Assembly (NCBI GenBank): GCA_039815365.1 | Contig: JBCBZK010000001.1 | Location: 15,409-79,408, forward strand | Source of the DNA: CALBPI01 sp039815365 | GTDB taxonomy: Bacteria; Pseudomonadota; Gammaproteobacteria; Steroidobacterales; Woeseiaceae | Reading direction: 5' to 3' | DNA length: 64,000 nucleotides | Position numbers and translations under genes: made by a program | Notes under the pieces: generated by a model | What the model was told of the DNA's origin: nothing | Seen by the model: only the letters and a program-made list of their open reading frames with translations | Databases searched by the model: none | Shown here: one piece after another, positions 51,847 to 60,957 of the stretch | Layout of the letters: each line of letters opens with the position of its first letter | Position numbering within the stretch: the first letter of the stretch is position 1

Positions 51847-52712
51847 AATCCACTATCTCAGGAATCATGGTTTTGCTAGGGCTGATTCTGGTCGGACTCG
51901 GGCTTTCGGCTTACACCGTTGATATGCGCGAGCATGCGCTGAAGTTGCGTTTTGGTGAGATCGTCAAGAGCGACTTTTCGCCGGGCCTGCACTTCAAGAT
52001 TCCGGTTTATCACGAGATCCGGAAGTTCCCGAATCAGGTTCTGACGATCTCTCCGTCGCCTGAAGACATTCTCACTACCGAGAAAAAGCCGGCTTCCGTG
52101 AACTTTTTTGTCAAATATCGGATTCGGGATCCTGAAGCGTATTACGTATCGACAGGTGGTCTTGAGTCGGCCGTTAGTGATCGCTTGTTGGAGATCATAA
52201 AAGCGGCCATACGGACCGAGTTTGCCAAGCGAACGATGCAAGAGGTGATCTCTCTGGAACGCAACGAACTGATGCGCGACATGATGAGTGAAGCTTCAGC
52301 ACTGGCGAGCGATCTTGGTATTGAGCTTATTGATGTTCGTGTCAAACAGGTTGAGTTTTCCGACTCTGTCGCTGAATCGGTCTACAACCGTATGCGCGAA
52401 GAGCGCAGCCGGATTGCCGCGGAGTTGCGCGCTGAAGGTAATGAGGAAGCTGAAGAGATTCGGGCGACTGCTGATCGCGAAAGTACGGTTATTCGATCAG
52501 AAGCGTATCGCGACGCCCAGCGCTTGCGCGGTGAGGGCGACGCGTCTGCCGCTTCGGTATATGCCCAGGCGTACAATGAGGACCCTGAGTTTTACGCGTT
52601 CTACCGCAGTTTGCAGGCTTACAAGACCTCTCTCGGCACGCAAGGTGATCTTCTCGTGATTGATCCGGACAGCGACTTTTTCCGCTATCTGAACAATCGC
52701 GACGCTAACTAG
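51843..52712 (+). CDS. hflC: HflC, FtsH-associated SPFH protein
   Basis: The 289-residue partner of HflK. An N-terminal helix (about 5-25, SGIMVLLGLILVGLGLSAYTV) anchors it, followed by the SPFH domain (LKLRFGEIVKSDFSPGLHFKIPVYHEIRKFPNQ) and a coiled coil ending in RLRGEGDASAASVYAQAYNEDPEFYAFYRSLQAYK, an HflC hallmark. Coupled to hflK by ATGA. Ends 13 bases before purA. The small yjeT gene that lies between hflC and purA in E. coli is absent. Confidence 0.95.
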   Translation: MKSTISGIMVLLGLILVGLGLSAYTVDMREHALKLRFGEIVKSDFSPGLHFKIPVYHEIRKFPNQVLTISPSPEDILTTEKKPASVNFFVKYRIRDPEAYYVSTGGLESAVSDRLLEIIKAAIRTEFAKRTMQEVISLERNELMRDMMSEASALASDLGIELIDVRVKQVEFSDSVAESVYNRMREERSRIAAELRAEGNEEAEEIRATADRESTVIRSEAYRDAQRLRGEGDASAASVYAQAYNEDPEFYAFYRSLQAYKTSLGTQGDLLVIDPDSDFFRYLNNRDAN

Positions 52713-52725
52713 CGGAGTCCACACT

Positions 52726-54021
52726 ATGGGCACTAATGTCGTCGTCGTCGGCACTCAGTGGGGTGACGAGGGCAAAGGCAAAATCGTTGATCTGTTGACC
52801 AACCGTGTTGCCGCCGTTGTGCGTTTTCAGGGCGGTCACAATGCCGGCCACACACTGGTCATCGATGGCAAGAAAACTGTCCTACATTTGATACCGTCGG
52901 GTGTACTGCGCGAAGGCGTGCAGTGCCTGATCGGTAACGGCGTCGTGTTGTCGCTGAATGCGCTGCTCGAAGAAATGGACGGTTTGGTCGCTAATGGCGT
53001 ACCCGTCTTCGAACGTCTGCGGATCAGCCCGGCTTGCCCTCTGATTCTGCCATCACACATCGCATTGGATCAGGCGCGCGAGAAAGCCCGTGGTAACGCG
53101 GCTATTGGCACGACTGGTCGTGGCATTGGTCCGGCGTATGAAGACAAGGTCGCGCGTCGCGCATTGCGCGTTTCGGATCTGTTTGTACGCGAGAAGTTCG
53201 CCGCGCGTCTGGGTGAGATTCTCGATTACCACAACTTTGTGCTGCGGCATTATTTCCGAGCGCCTACGGTCGATTTTTCGCAGACGCTGGACGAGGCAAT
53301 GGCGCATGCCGAGCGTGTTGCACCGCTCGTCGCGGACGTTACCGGCATTCTTCACGAGCTACATCAAACGGGCCAGAGCATTTTGTTTGAGGGCGCGCAG
53401 GGCACCTTGCTTGATATTGATCATGGTACGTTCCCGTTCGTGACATCCAGCAATACCGTCGCTGCGGCTGCAAGCACCGGTACGGGTATTGGTCCCAATC
53501 AAATCGACTACGTACTTGGCATCGTAAAGGCCTATACGACGCGCGTTGGCGCAGGTCCGTTTCCGACCGAACTGTTCGATGACATGGGTGAGCATCTCGC
53601 GCGTGTGGGTCACGAGTTTGGTGCCACGACGGGACGTCCGAGGCGCTGCGGTTGGTTTGACGCTGTCGCATTGCGACGCACGATTATCAACAACGGCGTC
53701 ACGGGTTTGTGCGTGACGAAACTGGACGTACTCGATGAACTCGAGACCATTCGCATTTGTACCGGTTACAAGATCGATGGTGAGGTCATTGCCACACCGC
53801 CCGTCGTTGTGGATCGCTATGCCGAGGCCGAGCCTGTCTACGAAGATGTGCCGGGTTGGCAAACCAGTACGGTCGGTGTCACCGAGTACGATCAATTGCC
53901 GCAGCGCGCTCGGGATTACCTCAAGCGTATCGAGGCGATTGTTGAAACACCTATCGATATCATTTCTACCGGGCCCGGACGCGAGCAGACTATTGTTCAT
54001 CGCGACCCGCTACAACTCTAA
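52726..54021 (+). CDS. purA: Adenylosuccinate synthetase
   Basis: GTP-dependent conversion of IMP to adenylosuccinate, the first committed AMP step. The 431-residue protein has VVVGTQWGDEGKGKIVDLLT (P-loop), FQGGHNAGHTLV with the catalytic His, IGTTGRGIGPAYEDKVARRALRV, FEGAQGTLLDIDHGTFPFVTSSN and a C-terminal ISTGPGREQTI. Length matches E. coli PurA (432). The start has CGGAG about 8 bases upstream. Confidence 0.97.
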   Translation: MGTNVVVVGTQWGDEGKGKIVDLLTNRVAAVVRFQGGHNAGHTLVIDGKKTVLHLIPSGVLREGVQCLIGNGVVLSLNALLEEMDGLVANGVPVFERLRISPACPLILPSHIALDQAREKARGNAAIGTTGRGIGPAYEDKVARRALRVSDLFVREKFAARLGEILDYHNFVLRHYFRAPTVDFSQTLDEAMAHAERVAPLVADVTGILHELHQTGQSILFEGAQGTLLDIDHGTFPFVTSSNTVAAAASTGTGIGPNQIDYVLGIVKAYTTRVGAGPFPTELFDDMGEHLARVGHEFGATTGRPRRCGWFDAVALRRTIINNGVTGLCVTKLDVLDELETIRICTGYKIDGEVIATPPVVVDRYAEAEPVYEDVPGWQTSTVGVTEYDQLPQRARDYLKRIEAIVETPIDIISTGPGREQTIVHRDPLQL

Positions 54022-54039
54022 CGAATACGTGGCGCTGCG

Positions 54040-55110
54040 ATGGCGTTGACAGATTGCCTGACGGTGCGCGCCGGTCCGGGCGCGCTCAGACACTTACAGC
54101 AGAACGGGTTTCGTGCCGATGAGGTGCGCATGTTGGTCGGCGCATCTGGCGGCGCGAAGTGGCTTGTACTCGCTGGGCTCGACAAGCGCATTGTCTCAGA
54201 GATCGCACCGCACTTTTCAACGCCCGTCCATTTATTAGGTTCATCGATTGGCTCGTGGCGGTTCGCGTGTTATGCGAGTGCTGATCCGCTGGCAGCGTTA
54301 GGGCGTTTCGCAGAGCGCTATATTCATGAGAATTACGGTGAAAAGCCTACGGCGAACGACATCAGTCGAATCGGCGAGGCGATGATTCGAACGATTCTCG
54401 GGGAAGGCGGTATCGATCATGTTGTCGATCATCCGCGTTACCGATTGCATGTCATGGCCGTGCGTGCGCGGCATTTGCTCGCATCGGAGTCGCGTCCATT
54501 GCTGGCAGCCGGGCTTGGCGTTGCCATGCTGGCGAACCATGTGTCACGCCGCACGCTTGGCGGTTTCTTCGAGCGTGCGTTAGTTCATGACGCGCGCGCG
54601 ATGCCGCCTGCCGCCAAAGCGAGTGATTTGCCGATGCAGCACGTACCGTTATCAAAAGACAATTTGGTACCGGCGATACTGGCATCCAGTGCAATTCCAT
54701 TTGTGATGCGCGGTGTGACAGCGTTGCCCGGCGCGCGACCGGGACTGTATCGCGATGGCGGTATTATCGACTACCACTTTGATGTGCCGTTGTCGTTTGA
54801 TGATGGACTCACGCTTTACCCGCATTTTTATCCACATCTGACGCCAGGTTGGTTTGACAAGAAACGACCTGGCCGAAAACCGCGTGCTAAGCATCTGGAC
54901 AAGGTGTTGCTGATCTCGCCATCGCCACAGTTCGTCGCCGAGTTACCGGGTGGACGCATTCCGGATCGCCATGATTTCGTCAATCTACCGAATGATGAAC
55001 GTATCTCGCGCTGGAACACGGTGGTAAGTGAAAGCGAACGATTGGGCGATGCGTTTATGCACGCGATCGAAGCACAGAGCCTGGCATCACTTGCGCAACC
55101 GTTGATCTAG
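54040..55110 (+). CDS. Patatin-like phospholipase family protein
   Basis: The 356-residue cytosolic-looking protein carries a patatin-type catalytic set: glycine-rich oxyanion loop GASGGAKWLVLAGLD (about 32-46), nucleophile elbow LGSSIGSWRFACYAS (G-x-S-x-G) and RDGGIIDYHFDVPLSF with the D-G-G dyad Asp. No signal peptide or membrane helix is apparent. The family hydrolyses acyl chains from lipids; the substrate here is unknown. It starts 18 bases after purA and may be cotranscribed. Its TAG stop shares a CTAG with the stop of the convergent NERD-like gene. Confidence 0.8.
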   Translation: MALTDCLTVRAGPGALRHLQQNGFRADEVRMLVGASGGAKWLVLAGLDKRIVSEIAPHFSTPVHLLGSSIGSWRFACYASADPLAALGRFAERYIHENYGEKPTANDISRIGEAMIRTILGEGGIDHVVDHPRYRLHVMAVRARHLLASESRPLLAAGLGVAMLANHVSRRTLGGFFERALVHDARAMPPAAKASDLPMQHVPLSKDNLVPAILASSAIPFVMRGVTALPGARPGLYRDGGIIDYHFDVPLSFDDGLTLYPHFYPHLTPGWFDKKRPGRKPRAKHLDKVLLISPSPQFVAELPGGRIPDRHDFVNLPNDERISRWNTVVSESERLGDAFMHAIEAQSLASLAQPLI

Positions 55111-56015
55111 GCGTTCGCACTCAGTAGCCCGTTGTTTAAAACAGCCGGCAATGTGCGCGGCGTCGCTGTGGCACCTGCGAGCTGGTGATCAATAGCGTCA
55201 ATGTCTTCGCTCATGAGCGCCGCAGATGCGCTACGCCAACCCTGAATCATGACAAGATCTCGCTCTGACACGACCAGTAACTGATCATCGCTTTTGCCTT
55301 GCACGCGACAACCTGCCACCACGACAACACTGCGAACCGGAATAATACGGCCGAGCGGCTTGCTGATGCGATGCTGCAGCGCGGCGGTGCGTTGGCGCAC
55401 GGTATCGAGCGCAACGGTTTGCTCGTGCCCATCAAATACTATTGCGTCATTGTGCAGTGTAGCGTCGACTGTCTTGCGATTGGCCGGGGAAATGACGTGG
55501 ATCGCGAATGCGCCATTGACGTTGAGCATGACGTGATCGACCCAATAATTGCGGTCAACAGCCACGTCATGGTGCACGATGGCATGCTCAGCGCCGACGC
55601 GCGTGAGTCCGTGGGCGACGGCGTGTCGCGCAGCGCTAGCAAACGCGAGATGACTTGTACGACGTGCATCGCGGATAACAAGTGTCAGTGTTGCCGACAC
55701 CAGCAACGTCAACGCAACGCCACCAGCACCGCTCGCTAACGTCGAAAATGTGAGCGGCTGCGCGGATAGCCAGACGCAGGCAGTGAACGCAGCGGTCATA
55801 GCGCCTAGGGCTGTGAGTTTCGCGATATTGCGTGCTTCCAGCCCACGACGTAACGAATCAATCGTGGCTGCGGGCGGCGTGCGTGTATACGTTTCGAATT
55901 GTCGATTCGCACGCGCTTGTTGCCATCCATGCCAGCGGGTCAGCCCGACCGCAATCACGTAGCAACACGCGCCACTGAGCGTTGCTGCTGCCAATGCTGT
56001 CGCTGATGGGTCCAT
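55107..56015 (-). CDS. Membrane protein with a degenerate NERD-like domain
   Basis: The 302-residue protein has about three hydrophobic segments (8-28, 64-86, 92-113). A soluble domain follows from about 135: GLTRVGAEHAIVHHDVAVDRNYWVDHVMLNVNGAFAIHVISPANRKTVDATL. This resembles the NERD nuclease-related domain core (x-D-H-V-V-x-G-P-x-G-V-F-V-I-E-x-K). The usual Glu and Lys of I-E-x-K are His and Ile here, so nuclease activity is doubtful. GAGG lies 8 bases before ATG 56015. The NERD assignment is from pattern only and is moderate. Confidence 0.55.
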   Translation of the reverse strand: MDPSATALAAATLSGACCYVIAVGLTRWHGWQQARANRQFETYTRTPPAATIDSLRRGLEARNIAKLTALGAMTAAFTACVWLSAQPLTFSTLASGAGGVALTLLVSATLTLVIRDARRTSHLAFASAARHAVAHGLTRVGAEHAIVHHDVAVDRNYWVDHVMLNVNGAFAIHVISPANRKTVDATLHNDAIVFDGHEQTVALDTVRQRTAALQHRISKPLGRIIPVRSVVVVAGCRVQGKSDDQLLVVSERDLVMIQGWRSASAALMSEDIDAIDHQLAGATATPRTLPAVLNNGLLSANA

Positions 56016-56147
56016 AAGATTAGCCTCGAACGTTCTACGAGTGTCGCGCGCTCATAACGTCGCCGCTGTGATGGTGCTCACAGTGCGCGGCGAAGACTTC
56101 GCAGGCCGCGTGCGGTATTCTTGGGGTTTTGATCAGGGCAGCTTCTC

Positions 56148-56468
56148 ATGACACTTGATGACATCTTCGAAAAATTGCCTGGCGCGCTGAACACAGACGC
56201 GGCCGCCGGTGTGAATGCAACGATTCAATTCAACAATGCGCGGCAACGACATGTCGTGATTGCTGATGGCGCGTTGACCGTGAACGATGGCGAGGTTTCG
56301 CCGTACACCGTTGCGATTACGATGGATGATGATGACTTGGTGAAAATGCTCACCGGTGAGCTTGATGGCATGACAGCATTCATGACGGGTAAGCTGAAAC
56401 TGGACGGTGATCTGATGTTCGCACAGCGCATCACCACTTTATTTGATGGCGCGCAGCTGCGCGGTTAA
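56148..56468 (+). CDS. SCP2 sterol-binding domain protein
   Basis: The 106-residue protein consists of one SCP2 domain: TLDDIFEKLPGALNTDAAAGVNATIQFN, then VNDGEVSPYTVAITMDDDDLVKMLTGELDGMTAFMTGKLKLDGDLMFAQRI. Such proteins bind lipids or fatty acyl groups in a hydrophobic tunnel; the ligand is unknown. AGGG lies 9 bases before ATG 56148. It is 21 bases upstream of the metalloprotease gene and probably cotranscribed. Confidence 0.85.
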   Translation: MTLDDIFEKLPGALNTDAAAGVNATIQFNNARQRHVVIADGALTVNDGEVSPYTVAITMDDDDLVKMLTGELDGMTAFMTGKLKLDGDLMFAQRITTLFDGAQLRG

Positions 56469-56489
56469 CGCCACTTTCGGGGAATGACA

Positions 56490-59033
56490 ATGAAACGTTG
56501 GAGCGTGTGGATTGGGTCAGCATTGCTGACGATGTTGCTGGCGATGCCGGCGATCGCTGAAGACGGCGATAAAGACAAAGACGGCGACGAGAAAGCCGAA
56601 AAGACGATTGCTGAGTTGACCGAAGGTCACACCAGTGCGGAAGGCCTCATTACGATTTTCCAGGATGAGAAGACGGGTGAGATCAAGCTGCAGATTGCCA
56701 AGGAGCTGCTCGATCAGGAGTTGATCTACTTCGCACAAACTGCTGACGGCGTTGTTCAAACCGGTTTTTTCCGGGGCGCCTACCTTGCTAACGGCGTGAT
56801 TGCGCTGCAGCGGCGTTTTGATCGCATTGATATCGTCAAGCGCAACACCCGATTCTATTTCGATCCGGAAAATGCGATCTCCAAGGCTGCAACCGCCAAT
56901 ATCAGTGATGCGATTTTGGCTAGTGAGAAGATTCTGGCGGAAGACGAAGCTACCGGTGCAATGCTGATTGACGGCGACAAGCTGTTCAAAACCGAAGCGA
57001 TGTTGCAGATCAAGCGGGCACCAAATCCGGACGCGGATCCGAATGCGTTTACGTTAGGTTCGCTGTCCGATGACAAATCTCGCATTCTCGGTTTGCGTAG
57101 TTATCCGCAAAACACAGATATCGAAGTCGAGTACGTGTATAGCAATGCGACCCCGAAAGGTCGCACTGGTGCTGACATTACCGATAGCCGGCATGTCGCC
57201 GTGCGCGTTTTGCACAGCCTGATTGCAATGCCTGATAACAACTTCCAACCCCGGTTTGACGACCCGCGTGTCGGCTTTTTCTTAGACCCTGTTACGGATT
57301 TGACGTCTTATAGCGCGACACCGTATCGAGATATGATCACACGCTGGAATCTTGAGAAGAAGGATCCGAGCGCTGCGGTGTCCGATCCTGTTGAACCGAT
57401 CACCTATTGGATTGAGAACACGACACCTGTTGAGTTGCGTGAGCTGATTCGTAGTGCTGCGCTGCGCTGGAATCAGAGTTTTGAGAAAGCTGGCTTTAGC
57501 AATGCGTTTGTCGTCAAGGTCCAGCCAGACGATGCGGACTGGGACGCGGGCGACATCCGCTACAACGTGCTGCGTTGGACGTCATCACCGAATCCGCCGT
57601 TTGGTGGCTATGGCCCTAGCTTCACCAATCCACGTACGGGCGAGATTATCGGCGCTGACATCATGCTGGAATACTCATTCCTGAATCGCTACGCATTCGC
57701 GCGTCAGATTCTCGCGAATGGCGTTGATCTTTTGTCTGATGATGCGCCTGCGCTGACTGGTCACGAATTATGCAGTCTTGCGCATGGCATGCGCGGCGAG
57801 TTGCAAACCGCGCGTGGTTTGGCAATGGCGTCGGATATGGACGGCGCTGCATTGGAGGAACAGTTAGTTCACGACAGCATGCACTATCTGATTCTGCATG
57901 AGATCGGCCATACGTTGGGCCTGAATCACAACATGAAAGCCACGCAGTTACGCTCAGAGACCGAGGCGTTCAGCGCGGCTGCGTTAGACGATGGTGTGCT
58001 CGCCGGTTCGGTGATGGATTACCCTGCGGTCAACTTCGCGCCGGAAGGCAGCACGCAAACCGCGTTCTATTCCACGCGACCGGGTCCCTACGATGATTGG
58101 GCGATTCAGTTTGGATATGACCCGATGTTAGACGATGCGGTGCTGCGCGAGGCGCATCTTGCCCGATCAACCGAGGCGCAACTGGCATTCGGCAACGATG
58201 CCGACGACATGCGTTCAGCCGGTAAGGCGATTGATCCGCGCGTCAATATTTACGACATGAGTAGTGATGCGATCGGCTATGCGGATACACGTATGCAAAT
58301 GATTGCCAACGCGTTGAGCAAATTGGCTGACACACCGCCGCCGGCTGGTCAGTCGTATCAGCAATCTCATGACGTGTTCGTGCAAATGATGCGCAGTTGG
58401 GCGCGCGCTGCGTCAGTGGTGTCGCGCTATGTCGGTGGCGTTTACGTAAACCGCGGCATGGTTGGGCAACCAGGTGCGCAGCCGCCGTACACGCCAGTCG
58501 ATGCCGAGACGCAAAGACGTGCTATGCAGGTGTTACGTGATGACTTGTTCGCACCTGGCGTGGTCGATCCTGCCGCACCGGCATTTCGCTATTTGGCACA
58601 GCAACGCCGCGGCTTTAACTTCTTCGGTGCTAACGAGGATCCGAAAGTGCATGACACGTTGCTTGCTGTCCAAAGCGCAACACTAGACCATTTGTTGCAC
58701 CCGTCAGTCCTCAAGCGCCTTACTGATTCTGCGTTGTATGGCAACGACTATTCGCTGACGGAAGCGATAGCTGCGCTCACTGATGCGGTGTTTGCGGCAG
58801 ACGCGCGGGGCAACGTCGACAGTCTGCGGCAGAACCTGCAAATCAACTATGTCGAGCGGCTTGCCGAGATCGTTAAAGGTGGTGCCTATGACAACCTCAG
58901 CCAGTCCGTTGCAATCCTGACGATCCAGGATATTGAGGCACAGTTGCGACGCAAGCGTGGCTTAAACCGCTCCACGCAAGCGCACGTGGCGCACCTCAAC
59001 TTGTTGATTGAGCGCGCGCTGGACGACGATTGA
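56490..59033 (+). CDS. Secreted zinc metalloprotease (DUF5117/DUF5118-type, metzincin-like)
   Basis: The 847-residue protein has a signal peptide (KRWSVWIGSALLTMLLAMPAIA) and an acidic start EDGDKDKDGDEKAEK. A large N-terminal region with GFFRGAYLANGVIALQRRFDRIDIVKRNTRFYFDP is typical of the DUF5117 family. The catalytic motif HEIGHTLGLNH (His470, Glu471, His474, His480) is followed by GSVMDYPAVN, a Met-turn. Exported protease activity is expected; substrate unknown. ATG 56490 is preferred over ATG 56484 because GGGGA (56479-56483) is correctly spaced for it. A long stem-loop follows the stop. Confidence 0.87.
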   Translation: MKRWSVWIGSALLTMLLAMPAIAEDGDKDKDGDEKAEKTIAELTEGHTSAEGLITIFQDEKTGEIKLQIAKELLDQELIYFAQTADGVVQTGFFRGAYLANGVIALQRRFDRIDIVKRNTRFYFDPENAISKAATANISDAILASEKILAEDEATGAMLIDGDKLFKTEAMLQIKRAPNPDADPNAFTLGSLSDDKSRILGLRSYPQNTDIEVEYVYSNATPKGRTGADITDSRHVAVRVLHSLIAMPDNNFQPRFDDPRVGFFLDPVTDLTSYSATPYRDMITRWNLEKKDPSAAVSDPVEPITYWIENTTPVELRELIRSAALRWNQSFEKAGFSNAFVVKVQPDDADWDAGDIRYNVLRWTSSPNPPFGGYGPSFTNPRTGEIIGADIMLEYSFLNRYAFARQILANGVDLLSDDAPALTGHELCSLAHGMRGELQTARGLAMASDMDGAALEEQLVHDSMHYLILHEIGHTLGLNHNMKATQLRSETEAFSAAALDDGVLAGSVMDYPAVNFAPEGSTQTAFYSTRPGPYDDWAIQFGYDPMLDDAVLREAHLARSTEAQLAFGNDADDMRSAGKAIDPRVNIYDMSSDAIGYADTRMQMIANALSKLADTPPPAGQSYQQSHDVFVQMMRSWARAASVVSRYVGGVYVNRGMVGQPGAQPPYTPVDAETQRRAMQVLRDDLFAPGVVDPAAPAFRYLAQQRRGFNFFGANEDPKVHDTLLAVQSATLDHLLHPSVLKRLTDSALYGNDYSLTEAIAALTDAVFAADARGNVDSLRQNLQINYVERLAEIVKGGAYDNLSQSVAILTIQDIEAQLRRKRGLNRSTQAHVAHLNLLIERALDDD

Positions 59034-59035
59034 TT

Positions 59036-59077
59036 ACAGCGTAGGTGCAGTAGCTTGTGCTGCTGCACCTACGCTGT
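59036..59077. terminator. Perfect inverted repeat between convergent genes, probable bidirectional terminator
   Basis: Arms ACAGCGTAGGTGCAG (59036-59050) and CTGCACCTACGCTGT (59063-59077) are perfectly complementary over 15 bp. The inner bases extend the stem by four more pairs (one G-U) around a TTGT loop. It fills the gap between the metalloprotease stop (59033) and the decarboxylase stop (59079-59077, minus) and overlaps that stop by one base. No T-run follows on either side, so it may be a transcript-end stabiliser or a weak terminator. Confidence 0.55.
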
Positions 59078-60429
59078 TACGACGCCGGGAGGTGGCGCGC
59101 CATAACCTTGAGACATGCATCGATGTGTGCGTGTTCAGTGCGCCACGAAGACACGCTCAATCGGAATGCGGCTTTGTCGTTCCAACGACTGGCGCCAAAC
59201 CAAACGTCTCCTTGTTGTTGAATGGCTTTGACGAATTGTGTCGTGTGTTGTTCGTCCTCGAAGCTACACAGCACTTGGTTGAGTACAACGCGGTTGATCA
59301 CGGGGATACCCAGTGCCCGACAGCCGTCGGCTAGCGCTGTTGCGTGATTGCAGAACTGATCGACGAGCGCCGCGACGCCGCTTCGACCCAACGCATGTAG
59401 CGCTGCCCAAACGGCGACGCCGCGCGCGCGTCTTGAAAACTCGAGCGTCATGTTTTTTTGTGCTGTTGGCTCGCTATCCGCGTACGCTGCATTGGCATTG
59501 AGCGTGTTTGCGGCAAGTGTGCCATCACGGAAGATTGCGACCGCGCAGTCGTAAGGTGTGTTTAGCCATTTGTGGCCGTCAGTCGTCCAACTGTCGGCGC
59601 GCTCAATACCCTGTGTTAGGTGTCTGTAGCGTGCTGAGGCCCGCGCCCACAGTCCGAACGCCCCATCGACATGCACCCACGCGCCTTTGTTGTGCGCTGC
59701 CGTGATGAGTTCATCGAACGGGTCGAATTCACCGGTGTTCACTTCGCCGGCTTGCAAGCACAGAATAGTGAGTGCGTCGATCGGTGGTAGTTGCGCGGGA
59801 TCGATTCGCCCGAATGCGTCAGTAGCCGCGGCAATGATGTTGTCAGCGCCAAAGCCGAGTATGCGCAGGATTTTCTTGATGGTGACGTGCACGGTCGCTG
59901 GCACGACAACGCGAACTGTTGGGCTGCCCGCTAACCCTTTTTGATCCATCGACCATCCTGCTCGCGCAAGTAGCGCGTTGCGCGCGGTTGCGATACAGGA
60001 AAGCCCGCATGCAGTCGCGCTGGTGCCGAAACCAACAGATGCCTGGCGTGGCAAGTCCAGAATATCCAGCAACCAACCGGCAGCGACATGTTCTATTGCG
60101 GCGGCGGCCGGCGAGTTGAGTTCCGCTGAAGCACACTGATCCCATGCGCTGACGAGGCGGTCTGCTGCCGCGGCTGCAGGTAAGACTGCGCCGATGACAA
60201 AGCCGAAGTAATTCGGTCCGTTTGACGTCACTGTTGCTGGCGTCGCGTAGCGATCCAGCATGGACAGTGTGAGGGTAGGGTCATTGGGCTCATCAGGTAA
60301 CGCTGTGTCGAACGCGCTGAGCGCTTCGATGTCGTTGCTCGCCGGGAATGCGGGTCGTGCTGCGACGCTCGCAACGTAGTCGCGTGCCATGCGGTCAGCG
60401 CGTTCTAACACTTCGAGTTCGTCAGTCAT
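59077..60429 (-). CDS. Pyridoxal-dependent decarboxylase (group II) family protein
   Basis: The 450-residue PLP enzyme has SVGFGTSATACGLSCIATARNALLARAGW (phosphate-binding Ser/Thr), VVVPATVHVTIKKILRILGFG, WVHVDGAFGLWARAS with the PLP-ring Asp, and SWTTDGHKWLNTPYDCAVAIF with the Schiff-base Lys. These identify the glutamate/aromatic-amino-acid decarboxylase family; some members are aldolases or lyases, and the substrate cannot be told. Its ATG lies 8 bases inside the end of the MarR gene, so the two form an operon. Confidence 0.87.
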   Translation of the reverse strand: MTDELEVLERADRMARDYVASVAARPAFPASNDIEALSAFDTALPDEPNDPTLTLSMLDRYATPATVTSNGPNYFGFVIGAVLPAAAAADRLVSAWDQCASAELNSPAAAAIEHVAAGWLLDILDLPRQASVGFGTSATACGLSCIATARNALLARAGWSMDQKGLAGSPTVRVVVPATVHVTIKKILRILGFGADNIIAAATDAFGRIDPAQLPPIDALTILCLQAGEVNTGEFDPFDELITAAHNKGAWVHVDGAFGLWARASARYRHLTQGIERADSWTTDGHKWLNTPYDCAVAIFRDGTLAANTLNANAAYADSEPTAQKNMTLEFSRRARGVAVWAALHALGRSGVAALVDQFCNHATALADGCRALGIPVINRVVLNQVLCSFEDEQHTTQFVKAIQQQGDVWFGASRWNDKAAFRLSVSSWRTEHAHIDACLKVMARHLPAS

Positions 60430-60922
60430 TTTCGGATCCAGGCTGTGCCATGAGTGTTTTGAGCAACCCGGTCAATGCTGCGCGTTGCGACCCGGTGAGA
60501 CTGGCAACCGCATCTTCGGCCGTGGCAAAGCGTGCAGCGCTTGCCTTGATTGCCTGGCGGGCGCCTTTGCGAGTCAGCTTTGCTGCGCGCACACGTCGAT
60601 CGGTATCGCTAGCCACGCGGACGATGAGTTCTTTGGATTCAAGTCGATCCAATGCTGCTGTCATTGCTCCCGATGTCAGTAGCACCGTTCTTGCGAGTGC
60701 ACCAGGCGTCAGTTGGTACGGTTTGCCGGACCGTCGCAGTGTGGCCACGATATCGAATTCGGTGTAACTCAGATCAAAAGACTCCAGTACCCGTGCTGCT
60801 TCGGTTTCGTATGCTCGGCCCAGGCGCATAATGCGTCCGACCACGTGCATGGCATTGGTATCGAATGCCGGCTGCTCCTGCTGCCACTCTTCGATGAGCC
60901 TGTCTATGAGGTCAGTGTTCAT
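60422..60922 (-). CDS. MarR-family transcriptional regulator
   Basis: The 166-residue protein is a winged-helix MarR regulator: LSYTEFDIVATLRRSGKPYQLTPGALARTVLLTSGAMTAALDRLESKELIVRVASDTDRRVRAAKLTRKG spans the recognition helix and the wing (DxRxR). It is divergent from the lipoprotein hydrolase gene; two near-identical 18-bp inverted repeats lie in the 64-base gap, the nearer only 5 bases from its own ATG. It is predicted to repress itself, the decarboxylase gene and the hydrolase gene. The ligand is unknown. Confidence 0.92.
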   Translation of the reverse strand: MNTDLIDRLIEEWQQEQPAFDTNAMHVVGRIMRLGRAYETEAARVLESFDLSYTEFDIVATLRRSGKPYQLTPGALARTVLLTSGAMTAALDRLESKELIVRVASDTDRRVRAAKLTRKGARQAIKASAARFATAEDAVASLTGSQRAALTGLLKTLMAQPGSEND

Positions 60923-60927
60923 CCAAT

Positions 60928-60945
60928 TATCTTTACAAAAAGATA
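60928..60945. promoter_or_regulatory. MarR operator 1 (inverted repeat)
   Basis: TATCTTTACAAAAAGATA is an 18-bp imperfect palindrome; with flanking T and A it gives 8-bp arms TTATCTTT/AAAGATAA around ACAA. It lies 5 bases upstream of the marR ATG. Confidence 0.65.
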
Positions 60946-60957
60946 AATTACGTGCAA

